A stretch of DNA of 64,000 nt, taken from contig NC_073745.1 in the NCBI RefSeq assembly GCF_029784135.1, forward strand, positions 237,369,664-237,433,663. Reading direction: 5' to 3'. This document shows, in pieces, positions 31,561-42,900 of this stretch (positions within the stretch are counted from its first letter, which is position 1; every line of letters starts with the position of its first letter). Below the pieces are notes generated by a model. It worked only from the letters and a program-made list of their open reading frames with translations. It ran no database searches and was not told where the DNA came from. Origin of the DNA: Toxorhynchites rutilus septentrionalis (taxonomy: Eukaryota; Arthropoda; Insecta; Diptera; Culicidae). Both the position numbers and the translations under genes were made by a program.

Positions 31561-32814
31561 ACATTTCGCCAACCACTGCATTTATCCCATCATTACTCTT
31601 TTTCATTTTCTGTACGAATGCTTAGGTAGTGACAGTGTAGTTTGTGAACAAAAAAAAACGAAATGTCATGAAACTTCACACATGAGCTAGTGACAGATGA
31701 ACTTCTCGAAATGAATCTTGTTCATTTTTAGAGGCATGAAAAATCCTGGGACTTGCCCATGTAGTAGACGACAGCCTTAGCTTGTTTGCGACAGCATGGA
31801 CGAATAGGTTGAGGAACCTCATTTTGGTTCCTTTTTGCCGTCGCTGCGCCTTTCAAATTCCAATTTTCGTTGATGCTCTTGATGAGTTGCTCTTCTTGCT
31901 TGGACGTTATTCTGATAACTAAAAAACGAATGTCCAAATCAAAAAGATCATTCTTACAAGGTGGTGGTCAGATTTTTTTTATTGCGCTACTGAAAGAATC
32001 GTGACAAGTTTAGGTCAACCAAATTTTGAGCATTACGCCCTTTAGATTGTTTGAAATAATTTTAATAATTTTAAGCTCTGCTCAATTTTGGGTGAATTAA
32101 TGATGAAAAAACGATGAGAGTAAAGCGATTCTTCTTGTTTTTTGTGTTTTTCATTGTTATTGTAACAAATTGTTCAATTAAAATGTTCCCTACTATAACA
32201 AGAAATAACACATTTGCGACCACCTGTCTGCGAACTGATCGGTGTGCGCCCAATTTTTGTTCTCCGTTTTGAGCTCATGATCCCTCGCATGTGTCTTTTA
32301 TTTTCTAATATCCCTTTTTTTCAACACGACTCAGGTAAATCAGCTATTGGTGAACATAGCGAAAGCATAACCACCAGTTACTGGCATCTGTTCCCCTTCA
32401 ACACATTTCCCTCTGCTGGAGAATTAACCACCTTCGATCTGCGCAGCATGCTTCACCACTATATTCGTATCACCTTATTGTTATCCCAGCACCGGTGCGT
32501 TTTATGTTTTGGTATCCCGTTCTCAATAATACCAATAAATGCACCCGGGAGATAACAACTCGAGTGTGTTTCCTGTCCTGTTCTGTTTGAGGAGCGTGCG
32601 CGTGTCCCGCGCTTATTCTTTTCCCTGTTTCTTCCACCAAAAAAAAAGGAAAGGTGCAGAGAAATGTAGAAAATGAAAATAATTCAACATATCCTTGGTC
32701 TCACATACGAACGTGTCCTGGATAGTGCCTGTCGCCCTAATTGTGTCTCGTAGTATCAGTCTGGTGAAGTTCGTGTTACTGTTAGCTAGATTGTGACTGA
32801 ACAAGGCTAGTGTA
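31561..32814. promoter_or_regulatory. Intergenic, upstream region of the Rab-like gene
   Basis: A minus-strand frame at 31728-31937 (EEQLIKSINENWNLKGAATA) is coding-like but unrecognised. Sequence from about 32260 to 32814 is less AT-rich and probably contains the promoter and 5' UTR of the Rab gene. No clear TATA box or initiator can be named. Confidence 0.3.
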
Positions 32815-33829
32815 ATGTCGATTTGTCGGAAATCTAGTAAAAAGGCGTGCAACTACGAAGTGTTGAATAATAATGTGGATTATGGCACACGCAGGATCGA
32901 CCAAATGCCGCTGCCCTATTGCGATCAACAGGGTCCATACCGGGAGCGGGTTCAGTTTAGCGAACGGACTCAGCGAACGTGCAAAAGCATGACGTCGTTC
33001 TACTTATGTGCGTGTAAAGTGATCTTTGTCGGGGATGTGTCGACAGGAAAGAGCTCGTTAGTGAACAGATTTTGTCGCGAGAGCTTCGACGCAAGGTATC
33101 CCGGCACGATCGGGGTGGATTTCGAGGTGGAGAGATTCTACGTCCTGAACCATGCGTTCAGCTTGCAAATGTGAGTGCGATGAGTTTTTCCGGTATTATT
33201 ATAATTCGAGTAAATATTTTGTGCACCACTAGTTGGGATACCGCAGGTCATGAGAGATTCAAGTGCATCGCCCAAGGATACTACCGGAACACGAACGTCA
33301 TTGTGACAGTGTTTGATATGAGTCGACCAGAGACCTTGATGAATGCCCGGAGGTGGCTGGACGAAGCCATGAAACTTAACAGTGAACAAAATGTTCAGAA
33401 ATTTCTAGTCGGCACCAAAATGGATTTGCTGGTATAAACTGGAACATTGTTATATTCAAATCGAGTCGTTGCATTTTTTCCGTTATTCACCAGGATGAAT
33501 CTACCATGATGGAAACACAAATCGAAGCCACCAGGGTGGCGGAGGAGATGAAAGCTGAGTATTGGCCAGTATCTTCTCAGACAGGTGAAAATGTAACTAA
33601 ACTATTCCAAAGAGTGGCGGCCCTAGCGTTCGACGCTGCGGTGCAACGATCTATGGAACCGAACCACCCAGTCATTCATCCTAGTGGGAATAGTCTTCTG
33701 AGTAAGTTTAAATCTTATCACTTAATTGTAATTCAACTGATTTTCAAATATTTTACAGATCTCTACTTTCTCAGAAAAGAAGAAAAAATCAAACAACGTA
33801 AAATACGATCTTTTTGTAGAATAAACTAG
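32815..33829 (+). CDS. Rab34/Rab36-like small GTPase with Gln-to-His in switch II
   Basis: Four exons: 32815-33170 (donor GTGAGT), 33233-33431 (acceptor CACTAG, donor GTATAA), 33494-33701 (acceptor CACCAG, donor GTAAGT) and 33759-33829 (acceptor TTACAG, stop TAG). The product is 277 aa. Residues about 1-66 are a basic extension. The G domain has G1 GDVSTGKSS, switch I GTIGVDFEVERF, G3 WDTAGHE, G4 as GTKMD and G5 VSSQTGEN. VAEEMKAEYWPVSSQTGENV plus RVAALAFDAAV identify the Rab34/36 subfamily, which in vertebrates acts at the Golgi and in ciliary vesicle formation (family knowledge). Oddities are His where Rabs have the catalytic Gln of WDTAGQE, and a C-terminus ending CRIN, a single-Cys CaaX-like tail, instead of a double-Cys motif. 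AATAAA at 33820-33825 overlaps the last codons. DNAI4 starts 73 bp later on the same strand. Confidence 0.9.
33820..33825 (+). terminator. Poly(A) signal overlapping the Rab stop region
   Basis: AATAAA lies within the last two sense codons, one base before the TAG. If used, cleavage would fall about 15-30 nt downstream and leave a very short 3' UTR. This fits the tight spacing to DNAI4 but needs transcript ends to confirm. Confidence 0.45.
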
Positions 33830-33902
33830 TTTCACACATCAAAGATGGCCCCGGTATTCATACTTTATTTCAAGTTTCACGTCACAATTGTAAAGAAACA
33901 AG

Positions 33903-36900
33903 ATGACGGAATTCGCCCAACGAAAGTCTGTTACATTTGCCCCGGAGTATAGTTTTGAATCCCAATCCACATTTGTGTTGGAATTGCAACAGTTGCTGAA
34001 TACCCGGGAACAACAGCAAGTAAATCTTTCGCCCCTATTTATCGATTATACATCTCCTGGCTACACCCACATCCATCCATTCACGCTCGATTTACCTGTG
34101 CAAGTGATCTTCACAGCCGGCGGAACAGCTGCTCGCCGCTCGTCGGTCGTCAATAAACAGTTGTATCCTTCTTTCGATTGTTTTTAACCCCTCTAGGTGG
34201 TTGTCAATGAAACCGATTATACACCGGGGGCGCTTTTGCCACCGCGGCGGTTCAAGAGGCCCAAGTTTACCTGGGATCAGTTTCAGCAGTCGTTTCCGGC
34301 GGTTGAGACCAGACGCGTCCGCAAGGAGGATTGTCTTTCGATAAAGAGCTCTGGACTGTACGAAATAATGGAAGACCAGGAAAAGGTAAAAACTAGCGTT
34401 ATTATTACAATCATTGGAGCATATAATTAAGTCAAAGTGTTAGATAACTTTCGTAGGGTTATTGGATGTGAGTGTGAATGATAAAGTGTTTAGTATTGTC
34501 CAATTCTATTTCGCTTCATTTGTTTCATGGGTCTTCATAGAAGAGTTCTAGAACATAAGTCGGGTTCCATCTGTTCAATTCCAACTGCGGACATAAGATG
34601 TCTTCCATATGGTTATTAAATAACGGAAATAAATGATGTCATGCTTCAAAGGTTTACGTAGATCGATTATTTAATTACCGCTCATCGTTGATTAGCAAGT
34701 GATACATCGTCATCGAATCAGAATTAAACAAACGGAACGCAATTTTGCATTCTGCAATCCGATCGACACGATTCGAGCAAGATTCGATCGAAAATCAAAC
34801 GTTTTTCGCAATTTGCGTAGACGGCATCGTGTTACGTTTGTATAAAGTGAAAATAGTTATCGACTTCGGGTGGAGTAAATACAGTAATCGTTCGCTAACT
34901 GGTCCTGGTTTAACTGGTCTGCTATTTAACTGGGCGAACGTTAACTGGTCCTTGGACCAGTTAAAAAGCACAATTTCGTAAACAATCGACGCCATATTCA
35001 AATGGAAGATTTGCTGTGAGGGGCATTCGAATGTAATTTTAAATGTTATGAAAGTTGACATTATTTTCGCACGACAAAAACATTGATTAAACTACAGAAA
35101 AACAATTTTCTCAAATCATATGTCATACCTGTTGTCGCACTCAATGCGAAACTTCCATTGGAATTCTTTTATTTATCCAATTACAGGAACTAAGCGAATC
35201 AAACAATTCATTGAAGTTTCCCTCGATTTTATTTGACGTTTAACATGCCGGACCAGTTAAAACGCGAATGTCGATAAGTGGTCTTCTCTTTTCGCCCAGT
35301 TAGTGCGTGTTTACTGTATACTTTTAAAATTAAATTGACGGAATACTTATAGAAAAATATTATAACGGGATATTTTTCGCGAAAAAGAGAAGAAGAGTCT
35401 GAGCCTAGAGGCATGGACGGAAACTTGATGTAGGAATAGGAATGTAGGAATTCGCCAATTTAACTCATTCAATACTCCCGTGGCCGAGTGGATAGCGTCA
35501 CACTTAACATGCCGGGGATTCGTGGGAATTTTTCGTCAAAGAAATATCTCAGACTTGCACTGTTGTCACGCGTATTCTAGAGCATGCCACTCAGAATACA
35601 TTCAAGGCGTGTTATCTGGCATGGAATTCTCAACTAAGTACTAAAAAAATAACGCAAGTAATAATACTTTAAGACGGCGAAATTACCATAGGAACGTTAG
35701 TGAAGAAGAAGAAAAATATTCCAAAATCTAAAAATTGTATCGATCAAATGGAAACCTAAACTCAGAACATGTATGAAAAAATGAAAACTTTTGAATGCTT
35801 ATAACTTGAACATTTCTTAATAGATCGGAAAGATGTTTGCATCAATTGATAGGAAATAATAATACGCATCTATCACAATGCAGAAAATGTTATTTTTCAT
35901 GAGATGAACAGTCGAACAACTGTAAAAAGTCAAGCGTTATCCATACATGCAAGTAGAGGATATATTTGTTCACACTGAAATGCGTTTCCCTAAGATGGAT
36001 TTCAAAACAAAGGTATCTGGGAGAATCCGCTTTGCAAATATATGCAAGCTACGAGTACTTTTATACACGCTTGTCCTTGTGCAGACCGGAATATGTTTCC
36101 CTAAGGGGCTGTCCACATACCACGTGGACAAGCGGACAAGCGTGGACATTTTCATACCCCTCTCCCTGTTGTCCACGTGGACATTTTTTCCTTATTTTTT
36201 ATAAAATAATTGAGGAAATAACTGAATTGCGCATAAATTTAATTTTAATTCCATTTAAGTTTATTTTGTTTAACATTTTAATAGCTATACCCTGCCAAGC
36301 TTTGCTGTGACACATTGAGGTTTAATAGCAGAGAAATGAATAGCAAAACAATATGTTTCATATGAGTTTAATTTTGAAATACTTGTAATACTTTGTTTTT
36401 CTATTATCTGCGAAGTGTAAAGGCTATCTGGCTTGTCAACACGGAAACGCGCAATATACAGTTTAACAATCTGCAATCGAATATAAGCCACACAATTTCA
36501 AAGATGCATACAAAGATAGATTTCTAGTATATATAATACTAGTAAGTTAATTTACGTTCACAGCTTTATTTCAGAAGTGTACTTATTTCATCTGGAAATC
36601 TTAAGGCTACCTAAGGTGTTGGAAGTAGCAACAACAATCCATGAAGTGAATTGTATATTGTGTCATAATATGATCTCCATCAGTGCCGAGCTTTTCGAGT
36701 TTTTTGACCGCATAAAAACTAATTGAACAATTTTATACGCATAGGTTTTTTTCATCAATTAAAAAGAATTTCAAGAAAAGAAAAGAAGTAGGAAGCATGT
36801 ACTCAACCAATAATGGAATCGTCTCAACCATTATGGAATCGTTTATTGTTTTGGGCTTTTTTTTTTTTCTTTATTATAGTGATTTTCAACACATTTCGGC

Positions 36901-39900
36901 TGGTTCGTCACTTTTACTTCCATTTTTGGAAGAATGTCGGGAGTGAGAATTGAACTCGGGATCTCTGCGTGAGAGGTATGGATGTTACCACTACGCCAGA
37001 TCGCCTCCCTATAGTTTTGGGCTATGAGGGTCTATGTGTACTCCGTAACTATAAAAGTTCAATCATAGGAAATAGCTTGGTCATTCACAATTTTTATTTT
37101 TATTTAATATTTTTATAGTTCAGATTTTGCTGAAGAAATTCAATGATATGAGAAAAAATATATGAACGTTTGATTGTGCAGAATTCTCGATTGATGAGTG
37201 ATTGACTGGGTATGGTTTATTGATAAACACGGGAGTTTGATATTTTTTATTTTTTTATCTTCGCTTATTTTTCGTCGGCCTATTTCCGTCACTTCAGTGC
37301 CAATCACCGACATCAGGGAGGCGACTCCACCTGTTCCTACCTATCAGACTCAACAACTCATGAGCCGGGCCAACTTCTTTTAATTCCCCTCCGAAGGAAG
37401 ACGTAACCAGAGATTTTTCGCCTCAGAAAATCCCAACGACGCCAGCTGGGATTGAACCCAGGCCGATCGGATTGTGAGGCTGTTACACTAACCACACAAC
37501 CACTGGCGCCGTCATGTTTTGAGATCATTGAACATGTATTATTTCATTTTATTTTGAATGCATAGGTGAATGCATTAAAAAAAATCTCCCTGTCCACGTG
37601 GACTCTGTTCATACCCCCTCTCCCCTCTCCATGGACAAGCGTGGACATTTTCTTACACCCTACACCACCACACCACCCTCCCCCCCTAAAGTTGTCCACG
37701 TGGTATGTGGACGGCCCCTAACACGCAGTTCTAAACTGAAGAGCCTGGGAGAATCGTCATTTCAGAGGTGTCACTAGAGGCGAATGAACTTTCATGTTTT
37801 AAGCCTCTATAGTATAAAAAGTAGAAATTGAAGTTGTTGATTTATGCAAGGCGGGGGTACTCCTGTGCCCGGACGTTTTTGACGTGGGACTACGTCTAAC
37901 CGGAGTATATGGGGGATAAAATGAAAACCTAAACACAGAACATGCAGGAAAAAATGAAAGATTCCAAATGCTTATAACTCGAACATTTCTTACTAGATCG
38001 GAATGATGTTTGCATCAATTGATACGGAATATTTCTACGCTTCTATCACAAATAATAAAATGTTATTTTTCATTAGATAAGCAATTGAATAACTGTGAAA
38101 TATCAAACGTTATCTAAACGCCCTTAGTGCCTAGTTTTTATTGGCCCGATTTACGGTTTCCCGAACACAGACTTCAAAGTCAATGTACCTGTGGGAGTAC
38201 GCTTAGCAAATATATGAAATTCGGAGGTATTTTTGTTTCGACTGAAATGTGTTTCCCTAACACAGACTTCAAATCCATGGAGCGTGCGGAAATTAGCATT
38301 GCAAATACATGCACGGACTCGTAGTTTTGTTTTGACCGTGTGTGGAAGCGGGCGTGTCTGAAGATTTAGAAGAATTGAAAAAAAAATACAAGTCGGTGAT
38401 TCGATTCTTGTTTTTGGAAGGGAAATCGCGCAGCGAAATCAAAAGTGCTGAAGTAGTAGGCATCTCAAAAGACCGCGTGGGTCATATACTGCATGACATT
38501 TTGGGCATGAGAAAACTGTCGGCGCGATGGATGCCGCGTTTGCTCACTCCGGACAACACGCGCAACCGTTAGACCAATTCAGAGCAGTGTTTGACGCTGT
38601 TTAAGCGCAATCCGAAGGAGTTTCTGCGTCGTTTCGTGACCGTCGACGAAACATGGATTCACTGGTGCACAACAGAGACCAAGGAACAGACGAAACAGTG
38701 GACTTTACCCGGCCAACGTGCTCCGAAGGAGGCGAAGACTGTTCTATCGACCGGAAAGGTGATGGCCATTATTTTCTGGGATTCACAAGGTGTGATCTAC
38801 ATCAATTACCAGGAGAAGGGCAAAGCGGTCACAGGGCTCTACTATACCGAATTATTGGGTCCATTCGACGCCGAATTGCAGGAAAAACGGCCCCATTTGG
38901 CAAAGTGCTCTTTCACCATGGCAACGCACCGACTCACACCTCCGCCGTCGCTACGGTCGAATTGGTCGAATTGCACTACAAACTGCTGCCCCATCCACCG
39001 TTTTCTCCAGATTTGGCCCCGTGCGATTTTTCTCTGTTTCCAAACATGAAAAAGTCACTCGCCGGACAGAAATTTGAGTCGAATGAGGAGGTCATCGATA
39101 CCACATTGGAGGCGATTTTGACCTGTAATTGGACATTCGTGATGACAGTGGTATAGTGTCGCATCTGGTGGTGACTTTAAATGCCATCAAACTCGGTGTT
39201 TACAAAAATGTCCAATTAGAGGTAAAACTGTCCAATTAAACATGTCGCATTACAGGTCCGTCCAATTAGCTAGATGTCGAATTAAATATTACTTACTGTA
39301 TCTGTATTTTGAGTCTCGAAAACACTCAGTGCTCTTCGGTACAATCGTTGGTCGATGGTTGTATGAGAAATATTGACTATTTTAGCAATAACCTTGTTTG
39401 AAAAAAATCGTTATTTACGCTCGATTTGTATCGTTTACAGTTAATTGATAGTTGCGTCTTAGTTAAAGTGTCAGAAACATTATTTGCACATATATAAGGT
39501 ATTGAATATTGAAGCCGTGGTAAAGGTATGTTCATGTTGAATTCCATTCATTCTGATTCTGTTTTAAAAGATGAACGTATTTTTCAAAAAAAATAGAGCG
39601 GTGAAATGGTCCAAGACACGATTGCATCCTTAACGTAGGTTTACTTAATTATTTCATTCGCTTGTTTCTCATTCTGAATATATTGTCCAAATGAACAAAT
39701 TTGCAGAAATAATTCTTTAGTACACATGGTGGCTCTGAAAGAAAGAAGGAAGGACAATTTGTCACAGCGAACAATCATTATTTGTACTCTAGCGATAGCG
39801 TAATAGTTGTGCAGAGGTGGAGTTTGAGTAGCAAATATTCCCTTCTCGTTGTTTATATAATCGCCGGTAGATTAGTAGATCGTAATTCATTGCGTGGGTA

Positions 39901-42900
39901 GAAAAGTACAAATATGAACAGTGAAAATGTTTGGGAAAATGAGAATGATTTAAATTTTACTTGATTTAAATCATTTACGGTTTGGGGAATTGTTAAGTGT
40001 AGCATATCAAATCTTAGTGGGTTTCCGATTCGATTGGTATGCAAATCTTCAAAATCGTTAGTGTTACTTAATGTGTGCTAAAGGTGTGTATTATAACATT
40101 ACTATTTTTTGAGTGTGTTACCGTACCTGGAAGTTAAAAACCTTGTCATACAAAAATGTCATAGAGTAGTGCGGGGCAAAGGTGCGCACCTAACTGATGT
40201 CGTCCAATAACTCTTGAAATAAAAGCAAATAAAATTCAATTTGCTTACCAAATTGTAATTATATATATAACCTTCGAAACGTAGTGCAAGAATTTCTCGA
40301 GTTTTGTTTGTAGTTAGACAAAAACCTATTTAATAACAAAATGGCAAATGCGTACTTTTACCCCATAGTGGGGGCAAAGGTGCGCACCGTACGGGGCATA
40401 AGTGCGCACTTATTGAATTGTACTTCTGAGGTGACTTGTAACAAAAATAAAATGCTTGATCGTTACTAGCGGAAGAAGCATCATTACCAGAGTGTGTAAA
40501 AACCACCCAGTGGGAGGAGGGAGATGCTGATAATTGTCCAACATTTGAAACAGAATTCTTTTTACTAACAAGTTAGCTGACCCGGCGAACTTCGTCCCTC
40601 CCACAATTGATATATTGATATAAAACATTTTGAACACTCAAGTTCCCACAGAAATTATTTCTATAACAATAATACATAATCTATACTCGCGGTATATAAT
40701 TTCTTTTTTGACATACAAACCTGACGCAGACTAAAACGCACCAATCCTGATGTTGACTGTTTAAATCCCTTGCTCCGTTCTTGAGTTAAATCGTGAGAAA
40801 CGGACACCAAATCATTTTTATTAATATAGATCAAGTTTATAGATACATAGTTACCTTCACTTGATTTATTTGAAACTAATTGTTGAAAAAAAAATATTTA
40901 TTTGAAGTTTTGTGAAAACGAAACATAACCGTTATTGCATTGAATACATGGTGAAAACAAAAACATTTTTCATTTGAAATTCATTTTGGATTATTCTAAA
41001 GCAATTGTTTATTTTTCTTCCTCATCTTGGATTGGGTTCTGAGGATTCCGGCGCTTTGCCTTGGAGCGCTTTTGCTTCGTTTCGCTGTTATGGGGTTCGA
41101 AGAGACAGACTATGGTTCCTCATGAAGCTAGAATCCCAATCTCTTCCTGCTAGTTTTGCAACTTTGTTGAATTCGTGCTGGAGGTTGTTGGCTTCCGAAA
41201 AAACGAACGCCATGCGCCGTAAATCTTTGAGAGTCATACCATAGAAAACTTTGTCCAGTGGCCTGCAGATCCTCAGACTGCTCACTCGTAAATACCTATC
41301 TGAACCGCACTAGGTGCTTGCTTACACATTCCAGCAGAAGTAGAAATGTCAATAAAAGAAGATTCAAATCATAAATCACTCACGGATATGAGCCTCTTCC
41401 TCAGAGCTGATTCAGAAATATCGAGGTCTGCCGCAATCCGGCGCTTCGAGACTCCCTTCCGAAGCCTCTGACGGACCATTTGAGTATTTCTGGAGTACAT
41501 TTCTTCAAATCAGTTTTCTTCTTGTGGGTCCCATTAAAAATTTGGTTGAAAACATTTTTTATTTTTTTGAACTTTTTCACAACAACGAATACGCACTATC
41601 ATCTACTATAGAGTGAAGGTTTCCTTGACAGTGTAGTTTCGAACTTTCCAGTTATTTTAGGTAAGTTAATCATCATCTCCAAAACTGAAAAAAATAAGAT
41701 CAAAACATCGCAAAACTTTTTTTACCTCATAACTTTTTGCCACTTTCATGAAATGAATCTTGTTTATATGTGTGAGCTGCTGGTGTAATAATGTATCAAA
41801 TGAATACACTGTTATCGAAATTTTATGCTCGTATGCTTTAAAAAGGCCAATGCGCACTTTTGCCCCGTGCGCACCTTTGCTCCGCACTACTCTACAGAGA
41901 AAAATCACGAGACACGATCTTTAACTATTGTTGAGAATAAATGAGTTAAGTATTTTATTAACTGTTGTGTAATTAATTATCGACCGTCACAACAGTTTTC
42001 GACTTGCGTTACGTAAGGGGGGAGGGGTCAAAAAAATTTATTCTAAACGTTACGTAGTTCGTGCCGGTGCCCAAGCTGTCACAGCTGTAGTCTTACAACT
42101 GAAATTTCGTTCAATCAAACTATCGAATAAATGGCCCAAACATGGGAATAGTCCCGATTCAGCACCAAATGTTTTTTTTAGCTTCCAAACAATGCGTAGA
42201 AAAATGAAGTGTTCGGAGTTTAAGTCAAAACGGTAGTAACTGTACGAAAAACAGGAAGTGGGTTATATCTATGGTATAACCGCAAGGGTGACGTAGGACT
42301 ATCGTTGATTTAGAGATCATTTGTTTGAAGTTGAATCTAAATCCATTCTGAATGAATGAATAAATGAACATTTGGGGGACTTCGAAAACAAGAGCGTTAC
42401 GTTGGAGGCACAAGGTTTTATGCATCCAATATAGGATACGAAAAACCTTGTTCTGAAGAATAATCTTCAGAAGCTTTCCTGCTAACTGTACTTGATTGAC
42501 AAATCACAAACCCAAATGTATTATATGGATATTTTATGGATAGAAAACATTAAAATAAACTCTATCGCTTGAATGTAATTTTTAATTCCAAGGGGAACTG
42601 GCAGATTATTTTCATTAACGATTAGATATTTCCACATTTTCCTCGATACTGGAAGCCCACCAGTGGTTAATGCTAGTTCGATATCCATCTGTTAATAGCA
42701 CTTGCTTGAAACATATTTGGTCACAGTGTTACATGAATAGAAAACATTCGAATAAGCTCTTTCACATGAATGAATTTTTAAATTCCCAGAGGAACTGGCA
42801 GATTATTTTCCGGATCTTTCTCGATGCTGAATGGCATCCAAACGGAAAGAATTCCGTGCGTGTATGTGTGTGTGTAGCGGCTGCTTCGATGGTCACCTTC

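Larger units (their letters stand above)
36105..37718. mobile_element. PIF/Harbinger-like TIR element
   Basis: TIRs GGGGCTGTCCACATACCACG then TGGACAA (left) and, inverted, GGGGCCGTCCACATACCACG then TGGACAAC (right), with TAA duplicated at 36102-36104 and 37719-37721. Three-base TWA targets and GGG(C/G)C starts are typical of PIF/Harbinger. Subterminal GTCCACGTGGAC palindromes repeat near both ends. No transposase is readable. Two SINEs inside account for part of its 1.6 kb. Confidence 0.8.
35735..38310. repeat. Satellite-like repeat array around a Harbinger-like insertion
   Basis: About 35755-35940 and 37920-38115 are homologous (GAAAACCTAAAC, ATGCTTATAACT, GATGTTTGCATCAATTGATA, TGTTATTTTTCAT). 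Each is followed by short tandem units containing GAAATG(C/T)GTTTCCCTAA, CAGACTTCAAA and GCAAATATATG (35975-36100, 37722-37760, 38145-38300). The element at 36105-37718 was inserted into one such unit: the flanks CCCTAA and TAACACGCAG restore the repeat consensus CCCTAACACAGACTTC. Confidence 0.55.

Noticed and set aside
32214..32555. 113-codon plus-strand frame before the Rab gene
   Set aside because: No motif, no good start context, and probably 5' flanking or UTR sequence of the Rab gene.
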